Assembly: GCA_024637135.1 (NCBI GenBank)
Contig: JAGXFT010000171.1
Coordinates: forward strand, 1-53,947
Source of the DNA: Nitriliruptorales bacterium
Lineage (GTDB): Bacteria > Actinomycetota > Nitriliruptoria > Nitriliruptorales > Nitriliruptoraceae
Direction of reading: 5' to 3'
DNA length: 53,947 nt
Each line of letters opens with the position of its first letter. The stretch's first letter is position 1. Of this stretch, positions 1 to 8,528 are shown piece after piece. The notes under the pieces were generated by a model. It had not been told where the DNA came from and made no database searches. It saw only the letters and a list, made by a program, of their open reading frames with translations. Position numbers and translations under genes: made by a program.

Positions 1-186
1 CCTCCTCGTTCTCCAAGGCTAGGAGCCTCCATCAGACCCAGTGCGGTTCACGATCACGCCCCGTTCCACCCACGCCTATGCCGGGACCCCCCCCCAAGAA
101 AAGACTTGAGATCGACCAACTGAACAACAGTCGACGTTGGGTATGCTTGGATTCTCGTTGGGTCACCTTGGCGACAGGTCCTCCAA
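1..186. other. Left edge, no gene recognised
   Basis: This stretch lies upstream of the first glycosyltransferase and probably carries its promoter. It contains a run of C around 87-95 but no hairpin around that run, and no reading frame that looks like a known protein. Base composition is less GC-rich than the rest of the window, like the gene that follows. Confidence 0.4.
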
Positions 187-1335
187 ATGGAAACAGTGCT
201 TGCGGTATTCTCGTCATACTCAACGGAGCCGTGCGACCCGCAACTTTCAAACGGGCTGGTGCAACAATTATGCGATGATGGCCATCGTGTGATAGTTATC
301 GGCTTTTGTCCGCGCAGGGATGCTGCTCCGACCCATGACAGCGAAGATGTCTACCTGGTTCCCCGTTGGTCAGAGGTCACGGTGTGGAAACACGTGTCGG
401 CTTGGCCGATGCTGGTTCTTACCATCCTGAGGCTACGGCTTCGGTACGGCAGGAAGCACTTCGATCAGTTGCTTGTCCAGGCGCCGTTGTCAATCAAGGC
501 TCCCTTCGTTCTCCTCCTTGGCATGTTTCAGTTTCGACGCCGGACTGCCATCATATTTGATATTTACCCGAAACATCAGGTGGAAATCGACGCCTTGCCA
601 GCCGCCCTAGAGAGTCTACTCTACACCCTCGAAAAGTGGCTAATGAGCCATTTTGACGTTGTTACGGCAATGGGTCCACGCAACCGTGTCGTTATCCGTG
701 ACTACTATTTTGAAGGAAACCAAGGACTTGACATCAGGATTGTCCCACCTTGGACTGTCGAGAAACGAATTGAGTCGGTCGGACGTCCTGTGGCGGACCG
801 ACCGGCCGGGCAGGTCCGCATGGTATTTGGGGGACAAATAATTCGCGGTCGACGCGTGGATAGGCTGATAGATTTCCTCGAACTCGTTCGGGGCCCTGAC
901 CTGGACATTAGATTGTCAGTCTACTCGTTAGGTCCTGGTTTTGATGCGTTGAGAGGGGAGTTTTCCGGCCTGGAATGGGTTGAATTCTTCGAGCGGATTG
1001 GTCGTCGCGAATTTGGTGAGTTGCTCGCGGAGTTCGATGTCGGGGCCGTGGTCACCGACGACCGTGTTTCCCTTCCCGCCTTTCCTTCGAAGCTCACGAA
1101 CTACGCCCAATACGGTCTCGCGAGCTTCTGTTTGGTTGAGAGCGGATCCGAGTTGTTCAAGGTCACCGAAGGCGTGCGATGCGTCCACCTGAACCCGTTC
1201 GACTTCTCCCGCCCAGCGGTCAATCGCGCCAAGGCGTTCTTCGCCTACGCTGTGACAGACGAGGCAAGAGCCGAGGCGCTGCAGATGGCTGAGCAATTCA
1301 CAGTGGAGTTGGCCTCCCAAGAGATCATGAGGTGA
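187..1335 (+). CDS. Glycosyltransferase, GT4-like, of the polysaccharide locus
   Basis: A 382-residue protein with the two-lobed layout of GT-B enzymes. The N-terminal half has Rossmann-like strands, an aromatic/hydrophobic segment (about residues 75-120) that could lie on the membrane, and a region containing FDIYPKHQ. The C-terminal half contains VRMVFGGQIIRGRRVDRL and PAFPSKLTNYAQYGLA, which corresponds to the nucleotide-sugar lobe of GT4-type enzymes (the usual P-SK--Y---G pattern). The role is presumably to add one sugar to the repeat unit, but donor and acceptor cannot be read. ATG at 187 is the first start consistent with the fold. GC content and codon choice are clearly lower than in the capE-capF-wecB genes, which suggests separate acquisition. 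The family is fairly sure; the specificity is unknown. Confidence 0.75.
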   Translation: METVLAVFSSYSTEPCDPQLSNGLVQQLCDDGHRVIVIGFCPRRDAAPTHDSEDVYLVPRWSEVTVWKHVSAWPMLVLTILRLRLRYGRKHFDQLLVQAPLSIKAPFVLLLGMFQFRRRTAIIFDIYPKHQVEIDALPAALESLLYTLEKWLMSHFDVVTAMGPRNRVVIRDYYFEGNQGLDIRIVPPWTVEKRIESVGRPVADRPAGQVRMVFGGQIIRGRRVDRLIDFLELVRGPDLDIRLSVYSLGPGFDALRGEFSGLEWVEFFERIGRREFGELLAEFDVGAVVTDDRVSLPAFPSKLTNYAQYGLASFCLVESGSELFKVTEGVRCVHLNPFDFSRPAVNRAKAFFAYAVTDEARAEALQMAEQFTVELASQEIMR

Positions 1336-1345
1336 GCCACGTGAA

Positions 1346-1376
1346 CCGCCCCGAGTGTCATGGACACTCGGGGCGG
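1346..1376 (+). terminator. Perfect 14-bp hairpin just after the glycosyltransferase stop
   Basis: CCGCCCCGAGTGTC at 1346-1359 pairs perfectly with GACACTCGGGGCGG at 1363-1376 across a 3-base loop (ATG). It begins 10 bp after the stop codon. No T-run follows, but high-GC actinobacteria often terminate without one. It is most likely the terminator of the glycosyltransferase transcript. Confidence 0.6.
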
Positions 1377-1559
1377 CCAGGGCAAGACCAAACGCGAGGA
1401 CCGGCTTGACAGAGGCGCATCTCCGCGCACCCCGGATGCTGCTCAAGACGGCCACCGTCTCCGCGGTCATCACGCCAGCAAGGACCTCGTCCCCCCGGTT
1501 CATCGCGTAGGGCCTGGAAACATCTCGCATGACCACCCACGCCCGTGCTGGACGATGCC

Positions 1560-1567
1560 GGATTGGG
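1560..1567 (+). repeat. Left 8-bp target-site duplication
   Basis: GGATTGGG directly precedes the left end of the insertion sequence, and the identical octamer follows its right end at 2983-2990. An 8-bp duplication is the length typical of ISL3-family insertion. Confidence 0.85.
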
Positions 1568-1590
1568 GGGGCTTCGAGGATGAGCGGGGT
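1568..1590 (+). repeat. Left terminal inverted repeat of the IS
   Basis: GGGG, CTTCGAG, GA, TGAGCGGGGT. It matches the inward reading of the right end at 19 of 23 positions. The outermost four bases differ at two places, so this end is the more degenerate one. Confidence 0.8.
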
Positions 1591-1668
1591 GTAGGGGTTG
1601 CGTGGCATGGGACAGGGGCCCTGCGAGGATGAGGGTGTCGAAGACCTCACCTCGAGAACAGGACCCCT

Positions 1669-2960
1669 GTGGAGACCGATCCTATGCGCATGTGTCTGCT
1701 GCATGTCGGACTCCCGGCCGTGACGGTGCTGGGCGTGGCCGACCTGGGCATCGGTCAGGTCGTGGTCCACGTCGAAACGGTGGTGACGGCGCGACCGGTG
1801 TGTCTCCGGTGCGGGACCGAGGTGCGGGTCAAGGATCGGGATCCGGTCGAGCTGGTGGACCTGCCGGTGTTCGGCCGCCAGTCCCGGCTGGTGTGGTCCA
1901 AGCGACGCTGGGCCTGTCCGGCAGCGTGTGGGGCGCCGTCGTGGACCGAACAGGATCCGGCGATCGGCGCGTCGCGGTTGGTGTTGACGGATCGGGCGGG
2001 GCGGTGGGTGACCGAACAGGTCGGCCGGCACGGGCGCACCGTGTCGGAGGTCGCGGCCGATCTGGGGTGTTGTTGGCACACTGTCAACGACGCCGTGGTG
2101 GCCTACGGAACCGTGCTGATCGATGATGAGGCCCGGATCGGCACCGTGACCGCGTTGGGTCTGGACGAGACGCTGTTCGGACGCATCGGTCGGTTCCGCC
2201 GCAAGCAGTGGTCGACGTCGATCGTGGACGTCGGCGCGGGGCGGCTGTTGGACGTGATCGAAGGCCGTGATGCAGCCCCAGCGTGTGCGTGGTTGGCCGC
2301 CCGGGGACCCGGCCTGGCGGGCCCGGATCGTCCACGCCACGTTGGACATGTCAGGCCCGTACCGGAAGGTGTTTGACACGATGCTGCCCGACGTGACCCA
2401 GATCGCGGATCCGTTTCATGTCGTGAAGTTGGCCGGCACCAAGCTCGACGAGGTCCGCCGCCGGGTCCAAAACGAGACGATGGGACACCGTGGCCGCAAG
2501 CACGATCCGCTCTACCGGGCCCGAAAGCTGCTGGTGCTCGCCAAGGAACGTCTCGACGACAGCGCCGAAGCCAAGCTCGTCGGGTTGCTCGCTGCCGGGG
2601 ACCCTCGCGGCCACGTCGCGGATGCGTAACAGACAAGAGGCCACCCGTGAGCTCTACGCCCACCGCGATCCGGAACTGGCCCAACAGTGGGTCGACGAAC
2701 TGTCGGCCGACATGCGTGATCCGTCGTACCCGCCCGAGGTCCAACAACTCGGCCGGACGCTGCGGACCTGGCGGACCCAGATCGCAGCGTGGCACCAAGC
2801 CCAGGTCACCAACGGACCCACCGAGTCCATGAACAACCTGATCAAACGCATCAAACGGGTCGCGTTCGGGATGACCAACTTCACCAACTGGCGCACCCGC
2901 GTGCTGCTCTACGCCGGACGCCCCAACTGGACCCGCCTCGCCACCGTCACACCAGCATGA
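1669..2960 (+). pseudogene. ISL3-family transposase, two +1 frameshifts
   Basis: Three reading frames used in turn give one continuous ISL3 transposase of roughly 430 residues. Frame 1 (1669 to about 2303) has the N-terminal zinc-binding pairs CLRC and CPAAC, a helix-turn-helix region and the first DDE strand (GLDETLFGR). Frame 2 (about 2306 to 2620) continues with RDPAWRARIVHATLDMSG and the second acidic region (IADPFHVVKLA). Frame 3 (about 2624 to 2960) ends with TNGPTESMNNLIKRIKR, which holds the catalytic Glu. The first shift falls in GGGG at 2303-2306 and fits one extra G. The second falls near 2617-2628, just before an in-frame TAA. GTG at 1669 or ATG at 1684 could start the protein. 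As read, no active transposase is made. Confidence 0.85.
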
Positions 2961-2982
2961 CCCCGCTCAAACTCGAAGAGCC
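2960..2982 (-). repeat. Right terminal inverted repeat of the IS
   Basis: Read on the minus strand from 2982: GGCT, CTTCGAG, TT, TGAGCGGGGT. It overlaps the last base of the transposase stop codon. Confidence 0.82.
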
Positions 2983-2990
2983 GGATTGGG
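2983..2990 (+). repeat. Right 8-bp target-site duplication
   Basis: GGATTGGG, identical to 1560-1567, follows the right terminal repeat directly. Confidence 0.85.
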
Positions 2991-3032
2991 ACCATCATGG
3001 AGCGGAGCAACTCCACTTCGGGGGAAGGAACG

Positions 3033-4172
3033 TCAGGTCAGCCTGCGGACGGCAGCCCAGTTGTTGCTCAACCGTGCCGTCCCCATGATCAGGGCCACCA
3101 CGCGGTCGGACGTGTCGGTGATCCGGTACTCGTCGGGCATGCTGGGCCCATTGCCACCCCGATGACGCTCCACCTGCAGGTCCACCGCGGCCAGGAGGAC
3201 TCCGGGGTCCAACCCAGTCATCACGATCGTGCCGGCATCAAGTGCCTCCGGGCGTTCCATGGACTCCCGGATGGTGACCGCTGGGAAGCCCATGATCGCC
3301 GCTTCCTCGGCAACCGAACCAGAGTCCGAAACCACGCACCGTGCCGTTGACTGCAGTCGGTTGTAGTCGAGGTAGCCGAAGGGTTTGGCGAATCGCACGC
3401 GGTCATCCACGGCAACCCGCGGTAGTCCCTCCAGACGCTTCCGGGTGCGCGGATGGGTGGACACGACCATGGGAAGATCATGCTGTTCGACGACCGAGTT
3501 GAGGCAGTGCAGCACGGCGGTCAGGCGATCCGGGGCGTCGACGTTCTCCTGTCGATGCACACTGGCCACGAAGTAGTTGCCCACCGTCAGACCGAGATCA
3601 TCGAGGACGGGGCTCGCGGCGATGGCGTCCCGATGACGCTCGTACACCTCCCGCAGGGGCGAGCCAGTCAGGTAGGTCCGGCGGTGGGGCAGGCCCTCGG
3701 CGATCAGGTGGTGGCGTGCCCGCTCCGTGTACACCAGGTTGAAGTCCGCGATGTGGTCCACGATCCGCCGGTTGACCTCTTCGGGGACGTTGGCGTCGAA
3801 GGATCGATTGCCGGCCTCCATGTGGTAGACGGGCACCTGCATGCGTTTTGCCATGATCGCCGCCAGGGCGCTGTTGGTGTCCCCGAGTACCAGCATCGCG
3901 TCTGGGCGCTCCTTGCCCAGCACTCGCTCGGTCCCAGCCAGGATTCCACCCAGCGTGCGCCCAAGGCTTTCGGTTTCCACATCGAGGAAGTGGTCCGGTC
4001 GCCGAACCCCCAGGTCCTGGAAGAACACCTCGTTCAGCTCGTGATCATAGTTCTGGCCGGTGTGCACGAGGACATGGTCGACCACATCATCGAGGCGCGC
4101 GATCACGGCTGACAGGCGGATGATCTCGGGGCGGGTGCCGAGCACGGTCATGACCCGCAACGGACCGTTCAT
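3033..4172 (-). CDS. wecB: UDP-GlcNAc 2-epimerase (non-hydrolysing), CapG/FnlC type
   Basis: A 379-residue cytoplasmic enzyme, the usual length for the family. It has the GTRPEII motif at the N-terminus, the signature HMEAGNRSFD near residue 115, EEVNRRIVDHIAD with the catalytic His/Arg region, VHRQENVD, and SDSGSVAEEA near the C-terminus, which binds the UDP diphosphate. Its start overlaps the stop of the capF-like gene by 4 bp (ATGA), and that gene overlaps capE in the same way. In the CapE-CapF-CapG series this enzyme makes the last inversion at C2 to give UDP-N-acetyl-L-fucosamine. By itself the sequence could also be a WecB making UDP-ManNAc; the operon favours the CapG/FnlC role. Confidence 0.92.
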   Translation of the reverse strand: MNGPLRVMTVLGTRPEIIRLSAVIARLDDVVDHVLVHTGQNYDHELNEVFFQDLGVRRPDHFLDVETESLGRTLGGILAGTERVLGKERPDAMLVLGDTNSALAAIMAKRMQVPVYHMEAGNRSFDANVPEEVNRRIVDHIADFNLVYTERARHHLIAEGLPHRRTYLTGSPLREVYERHRDAIAASPVLDDLGLTVGNYFVASVHRQENVDAPDRLTAVLHCLNSVVEQHDLPMVVSTHPRTRKRLEGLPRVAVDDRVRFAKPFGYLDYNRLQSTARCVVSDSGSVAEEAAIMGFPAVTIRESMERPEALDAGTIVMTGLDPGVLLAAVDLQVERHRGGNGPSMPDEYRITDTSDRVVALIMGTARLSNNWAAVRRLT

Positions 4173-5272
4173 CGCACCACCGGTTCCGCCCAGGTGTCCG
4201 CATCGTCGGGATCGAAGATCTCGTTTGCCCAGAACAGGGTCATCAACTCGTCGTCGCCAACGTTCTCGATGTGGTGCGCCCAGAACACCGGCATGTCCAC
4301 CACGGTCGGTTCATCGCCGCTGACCGGGAACTCGATCACGTCATCACTGCCCATCCACCGCAGGCGTATGACGGCCTGACCGGCAAGGACGCAGAACTTC
4401 TCGTACTTGCGGGTGTGGTAGTGGTTTCCGCGCTGGACCCCCGGGGCCGTCGTGGAGGCGAAGACCTGCCCCTGGGCGGGGAGGTACTTCACACACTCGA
4501 ACAGGGACCCGCGATCGTCTCGGTGGACCGTCGGTCGATGGGCGTGCTCGTGGGGCTCCATGGCGGTGACCAGGGTCCGATACAGCCGTCCGGACAAGGC
4601 CGTGGGCAGGTCCGGAACCCATCGGTCCCTGCGGTGAAGATCTCGTAACCGTGTCAGTTCCTCCAGAAGTGCCGAAACCGTGATCTCGTGTCCTGGCTGC
4701 GGCACGACGTGGCCGGGGGCGGATCGGTCCTGGGCCAGTGCCACCAGTTGCTCGGACAGGTCCACGACCCAGATCAACTCCATATTTACGTCCCGGTGGA
4801 TGGACGGTTGTTCCCCGCGCGCCACCTGATGGCAGAAGGTGGCCACCACCGAATTGTGGAACGGTCGGGACCCAGGCCCGAACACGTTGGTGATCTCGGC
4901 GACCGTCAGGCCCACCCACGTGGCGTCAGCCAGGATGTCCTCCGCAGCTCGCTTCGATCGCCCGTAGGCGTTGTCACGATGTCGTTGTGTGCTCGAAGCG
5001 AAGATGACGCGAGTTGACCGATCCCTCGGGAGCGCCGAAGCCAGCTCGTTGGCGAGCCGGATGTTGGTTGCTTCGACCTCGCGGTCCGGACCACGATTCT
5101 GGCCCGCCAGGTGAACGATCGTCTCGACGTCAGCCAGCGACGCCGCCAGCTGGTCCGAACTGGCGAAGGTCGTGCGCGTCACGGGCACCACGTCAAGTCC
5201 TCGCCGACGAGCGGCAAGGGTCACATGCAGACCGATGAAGCCATCTGCCCCGGTGACCGCGATCGTGGTCAT
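4169..5272 (-). CDS. capF: CapF-like bifunctional epimerase/reductase with C-terminal cupin
   Basis: A 367-residue protein with two domains. Residues 1 to about 240 form an extended SDR with TGADGFIG (7-14) and YGRSK as the Tyr/Lys catalytic pair. Residues from about 250 to the end form a cupin with GNHYH and a later HHIENVGDDE segment that would hold the metal. This fusion and length match CapF/FnlB, which epimerises and then reduces the 4-keto sugar made by CapE. ATG at 5272 was chosen because it is the first start before the Rossmann motif and overlaps the capE stop by 4 bp; the frame stays open further upstream but that part is antisense to capE. Middle gene of a three-gene leftward operon. 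Confidence 0.9.
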   Translation of the reverse strand: MTTIAVTGADGFIGLHVTLAARRRGLDVVPVTRTTFASSDQLAASLADVETIVHLAGQNRGPDREVEATNIRLANELASALPRDRSTRVIFASSTQRHRDNAYGRSKRAAEDILADATWVGLTVAEITNVFGPGSRPFHNSVVATFCHQVARGEQPSIHRDVNMELIWVVDLSEQLVALAQDRSAPGHVVPQPGHEITVSALLEELTRLRDLHRRDRWVPDLPTALSGRLYRTLVTAMEPHEHAHRPTVHRDDRGSLFECVKYLPAQGQVFASTTAPGVQRGNHYHTRKYEKFCVLAGQAVIRLRWMGSDDVIEFPVSGDEPTVVDMPVFWAHHIENVGDDELMTLFWANEIFDPDDADTWAEPVVR

Positions 5273-6297
5273 GATGCAGCGTGTGCTGCAACGGCGGCAG
5301 CAATCGTGGGCAGCGTCAACAGGAGGTCTTCGACCTCGTCGACCGACAGACGACGCGTGTTGTGGGAGGTGTAGTCGTCCACCACATGTTCCCCGAGTGT
5401 TCCTTCGCTGAAGTACAGCCCGTAGTTGAGGTCGCGGTCGTCCATGGGGATTCGGAGGTAGTCGCCGAGGTCCTCGGACCGTGCCAGCTCTTCCCGAGTG
5501 GCCAGGGTCTCGAACAACTTCTCGCCGTGGCGCATGCCGATAGTGGTCTCGCCAACGGAGCCACCGAACAGGTTGCGGAGCGCTTGGCTGAGGTCGCCAA
5601 CGGTGCAAGACGGGGCCTTGCGGATGAACAGGTCGCCCGGCTCGGCATGGGCGAAGGCGAACATGACGAGATCCAGTGCCGTCGGCAGTGACAACAGGAA
5701 TCGGGTCATCGACGGCTCGGTCACCGTGATCGGACCTCCCTGTCGGATCTGGTCCACGAACAACGGGATGACGCTGCCGCGAGAGGCCATGACGTTCCCG
5801 TACCGGACGGTCGACACGACGGTGCCGTTGGCTCCCGCCAGGCGGGCATGGGACTGCGCCACCTTCTCCATCAGGGCCTTGGTCATGCCCATCGTGTTGA
5901 TCGGATACGCCGCCTTGTCTGTCCCCAGGCAGACAACGCGCCCGACGCGCGCGTCGATGGCGCTGCGAATGACGTTGTCACTGCCGTCAACGTTGGTCCG
6001 CACCGCCTGCATGGGGAAGAACTCGCACGACGGCACCTGCTTGAGCGCCGCCGCATGGAAGACCAGGTCCGCCCCGGCCATCACGGCATCCACCGAGTCC
6101 CGGTCACGCACGTCGCCAAGGTGGAAGGACAGCCGGTCGTCGTTGAACTCCTGGCGCATCAACTCCTGTTTGAGTTCGTCGCGACTGAAGATCCGGATGC
6201 CACCGATCCCCTCAGCCAGGAGTCGGCGGGCCGCCGTTCGGCCGAACGAGCCTGTCCCGCCCGTGATGACCGCCATGCGGTCTCTCAGGTCATCCAT
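5269..6297 (-). CDS. capE: UDP-GlcNAc 4,6-dehydratase/5-epimerase, CapE/FnlA type
   Basis: A 342-residue extended SDR that starts the UDP-L-FucNAc pathway by converting UDP-GlcNAc to a 4-keto-6-deoxy sugar with inversion at C5. Visible motifs are GGTGSFG (13-19), TDKAAYP (126-132) and MGMTK (136-140), where Met replaces the Tyr of the usual YxxxK. That substitution is expected for this soluble dehydratase group. ATG at 6297 has a strong ribosome-binding site (GGAGGAG, about 8 bp upstream). It is first in the capE-capF-wecB operon and is divergent from the glycosyltransferase operon beginning at 6466; the 168-bp interval between them must hold both promoters. Confidence 0.92.
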   Translation of the reverse strand: MDDLRDRMAVITGGTGSFGRTAARRLLAEGIGGIRIFSRDELKQELMRQEFNDDRLSFHLGDVRDRDSVDAVMAGADLVFHAAALKQVPSCEFFPMQAVRTNVDGSDNVIRSAIDARVGRVVCLGTDKAAYPINTMGMTKALMEKVAQSHARLAGANGTVVSTVRYGNVMASRGSVIPLFVDQIRQGGPITVTEPSMTRFLLSLPTALDLVMFAFAHAEPGDLFIRKAPSCTVGDLSQALRNLFGGSVGETTIGMRHGEKLFETLATREELARSEDLGDYLRIPMDDRDLNYGLYFSEGTLGEHVVDDYTSHNTRRLSVDEVEDLLLTLPTIAAAVAAHAAS

Positions 6298-6465
6298 CGC
6301 GGGCACTCCTCCAAACACACTGGACACTCGCCGCATCCGGTGCCGTGCAGCGCTTTGGTCGGCCATCGTAGGCCGGTCACCCCTCGACGTGGTGAGCATC
6401 CCTGTCGATAGCCTCCACGCTGACGCGCAACCACGATGCCCCTGAGTCAAGGCGGAGACCTGTCC

Positions 6466-7677
6466 GTGCCCCCGATCGTCGGACACCTGGCGATCACGCA
6501 TCGCTACTTCTGGCCTGAGTCCCATCCCTACGCCGACATGCTTGCCCAGATTGCCGAGGCAACCACTGGCAAGGCTGACCGGGTGACGGTCCTGTCCACG
6601 GCCCATGACCCCGACGACATCCGCCGCCGGGCCGATTGGGGCGCCACCCACGGCATCCGGACCGAGTCCATCGACGTCGGTGATGTTCGGACGGTGGGGG
6701 CCGGTGCCAAGGTGGCCAGCCATGTGCGCTACGTCGCCTGGCTGTTCCAGCGGCTGATGCACCTCCGTCCTGATGTCATCTGGGTGGGATCCACCCCACC
6801 GATGATCGCCGGGCTGGTTGCGTGGCTGGTGAGTCGCCTGACAGGCAGCACCTACGTCTACCACCTCCAGGACATCCACCCTGAAGCGCTCGACGTCCAG
6901 CAACGCCGCGGTCGCAGGAGCCCGGCAACGCGGATCGCACGCGCCATCGATCGTCGAACCGTCGAGGACGCAGCCATCGTGGTGGTCCTGTCCGACGACA
7001 TGCGGCAAACCCTTCTGGATCGCGACATGGATCCCGTCCAGGCCGACATCCGGGTCATCAACAACTTCGTCCAGGTGCCGGAGACGACAGAACCACTGCG
7101 GTCGATCCGTCCCGACCAGCCCTTCGTGCTCCTCTTCGCCGGTCGCATCGGCCCCTTCCAACGGCTGGAGAGTGTGCTGGAGGTCGCCCTCCGGGTCGCT
7201 TCCGACGAGGGCATCGCGTTCGACATCATGGGTGATGGCCCCTGCCGATCCGACCTCGAAGCCAAGTACGGGCACCTTGGGCATGTGCGTTTCCTCGGGC
7301 AGCGACCCCGGGCCGAGGCCCATGCCGCGATGTGTCGCGCCTCGTGTGGCATCGTGAGCCTGCTTCCGGGCATCACCGAGGTCGCCTACCCGAGCAAGAT
7401 CATCGACTATGGCGCCTTCGGACTGCCCATCTTCGCCATGGTGGACCCGTCCAGCGAACTTGCGCGCAGTCTGCGCCGCCAGGGGATGGCCTTCGTCCCC
7501 GAGCACGACGACCCCCACGTGGTCGCCCAGGGGTTGCGAGCCTTTCGCGATCGGCTGGTGGCCCACCCCCCTGATCGGGACGCCCTTGCATCCGACGTAC
7601 GCCGGCGTGTGTCAGCCGATGTGGTGGTACCGCAACTGGCGGCGTTGGTGTGCGAGGCAGGGATGCGTCGCCGATGA
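6466..7677 (+). CDS. Glycosyltransferase, WbuB-like GT4
   Basis: A roughly 403-residue GT-B enzyme. The N-terminal lobe has HRYFWPE and a membrane-associated helix around PPMIAGLVAWLVSRLTG, followed by HLQDIHPEALD. The C-terminal lobe has LLFAGRIGPFQRLE, RFLGQRPRAEAH and a PSKIIDYGAFGLP motif that binds the nucleotide sugar. Family and setting next to the FucNAc genes suggest an L-fucosaminyl (FucNAc) transferase of the WbuB kind. GTG at 6466 is preferred because AAGGCGGAGA sits 8 bp upstream; the earlier ATG at 6436 has no such site. Its stop overlaps the next ATG by 4 bp, starting a four-gene translationally coupled operon. Confidence 0.82.
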   Translation: MPPIVGHLAITHRYFWPESHPYADMLAQIAEATTGKADRVTVLSTAHDPDDIRRRADWGATHGIRTESIDVGDVRTVGAGAKVASHVRYVAWLFQRLMHLRPDVIWVGSTPPMIAGLVAWLVSRLTGSTYVYHLQDIHPEALDVQQRRGRRSPATRIARAIDRRTVEDAAIVVVLSDDMRQTLLDRDMDPVQADIRVINNFVQVPETTEPLRSIRPDQPFVLLFAGRIGPFQRLESVLEVALRVASDEGIAFDIMGDGPCRSDLEAKYGHLGHVRFLGQRPRAEAHAAMCRASCGIVSLLPGITEVAYPSKIIDYGAFGLPIFAMVDPSSELARSLRRQGMAFVPEHDDPHVVAQGLRAFRDRLVAHPPDRDALASDVRRRVSADVVVPQLAALVCEAGMRRR

Positions 7678-8528
7678 TCCCCGTGGTCGTCATTGGTGCA
7701 GCGCGGTCGGGGACCAAGTTCCTGCGAGGGCTGCTGGGAACCCCTGACGTCATGAGCGTGGTCCCGCACGACGTCGGGTTCGTGTGGCGTCACGGATTGG
7801 AGCACGTGGGACACGATGAACTCCGGCCGGAGCAACTCGCCCCCGGGCGCGCCACATGGATCCGGGACCAGCTTCACCGACTGGCCCGGGGATCCTCCAC
7901 CCGGTCGGCGACCCACATGGTCGAGAAGTCGGTCCCCAACAGCCTGCGCCCGGCCTATGTCGCCGCGGTGCTGCCCGATGCCCAGTTCGTCCACCTCGTC
8001 CGGGACGGGCGGCAGGTGGTCGAGTCCGCCCGCCGATCGTGGACGGCTCCGACTGACTACCGCACCGCGGTTCGCAAGCTGATCACGGTCCCACCCTCCC
8101 TCCTGCCCGTCGTCGTGGCCGAGACCGTGGGGGTGGGGCCGCGATGGGCCCGGCGAAGTGCCCAGACGTGGGGACCCCGATATGACGGCATCGACGCCGA
8201 CCTCCAGAACCAACAACTGGTGGAGGTGTGCGCCCGCCAGTGGGCTCGGTGTGTCACCGCGAGCCTGGACCAGCTCGGCGGGGTCTCGCAACCGGTGCAC
8301 ACCGTGGACTTCCAGCGCCTCGTCACCGACGAACGCGTGGTGATCGACTTGGCGAGAAACCTCGGCCTGGGCTCCGACGCCCAGGAGGACATTGTCCGAC
8401 GGTGGAGCGACGACGCCGAACCCGGCAACCTCGACACGTGGAGGCTGGGCCTCACACCGGACGCACGGGCAATCATCGCCCCGACCGTCAATCCGGTGAA
8501 CGCTCGCCTGGGACATGCACTGCTGTGA
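7674..8528 (+). CDS. Sulfotransferase family protein
   Basis: A 284-residue protein with the two PAPS-binding elements of sulfotransferases. The 5'-phosphosulfate loop is GAARSGT at residues 8-14. The 3'-phosphate region is FVHLVRDGRQVVESARRSW near residues 105-125, with the Arg and Ser that contact the 3' phosphate. No membrane segment is seen, so it is probably cytoplasmic. The start overlaps the preceding glycosyltransferase by 4 bp and its stop overlaps the GTG of the next gene. The context implies O-sulfation of a sugar in the lipid-linked repeat unit. The family includes sulfotransferases acting on many small acceptors, so the acceptor remains inferred. Confidence 0.82.
   Translation: MIPVVVIGAARSGTKFLRGLLGTPDVMSVVPHDVGFVWRHGLEHVGHDELRPEQLAPGRATWIRDQLHRLARGSSTRSATHMVEKSVPNSLRPAYVAAVLPDAQFVHLVRDGRQVVESARRSWTAPTDYRTAVRKLITVPPSLLPVVVAETVGVGPRWARRSAQTWGPRYDGIDADLQNQQLVEVCARQWARCVTASLDQLGGVSQPVHTVDFQRLVTDERVVIDLARNLGLGSDAQEDIVRRWSDDAEPGNLDTWRLGLTPDARAIIAPTVNPVNARLGHALL

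Larger units (their letters stand above)
1568..2982 (+). mobile_element. ISL3-family insertion sequence, 1415 bp, ends intact
   Basis: The element is defined by 23-bp imperfect terminal inverted repeats at 1568-1590 and 2960-2982 (19 of 23 matching). The right end, read inward, begins GGCTCTTCGAG, the typical ISL3 terminus. Perfect 8-bp direct repeats flank it. It carries one transposase gene broken by two frameshifts. Intact ends and duplication show a single transposition event with no later rearrangement, so the insertion is probably recent. It lies between the glycosyltransferase and the leftward wecB operon and interrupts no recognisable gene. Confidence 0.88.

Noticed and set aside
928-2379. 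483-codon minus-strand frame across the glycosyltransferase and IS
   Set aside because: It crosses the IS boundary, so it cannot predate the insertion, and is antisense to two clear genes.
1669-2960. Programmed frameshifting in the transposase
   Set aside because: ISL3 transposases are normally made from one frame, and neither site has a slippery heptamer with a downstream structure that I could recognise. Two successive shifts fit mutation or sequencing error better.
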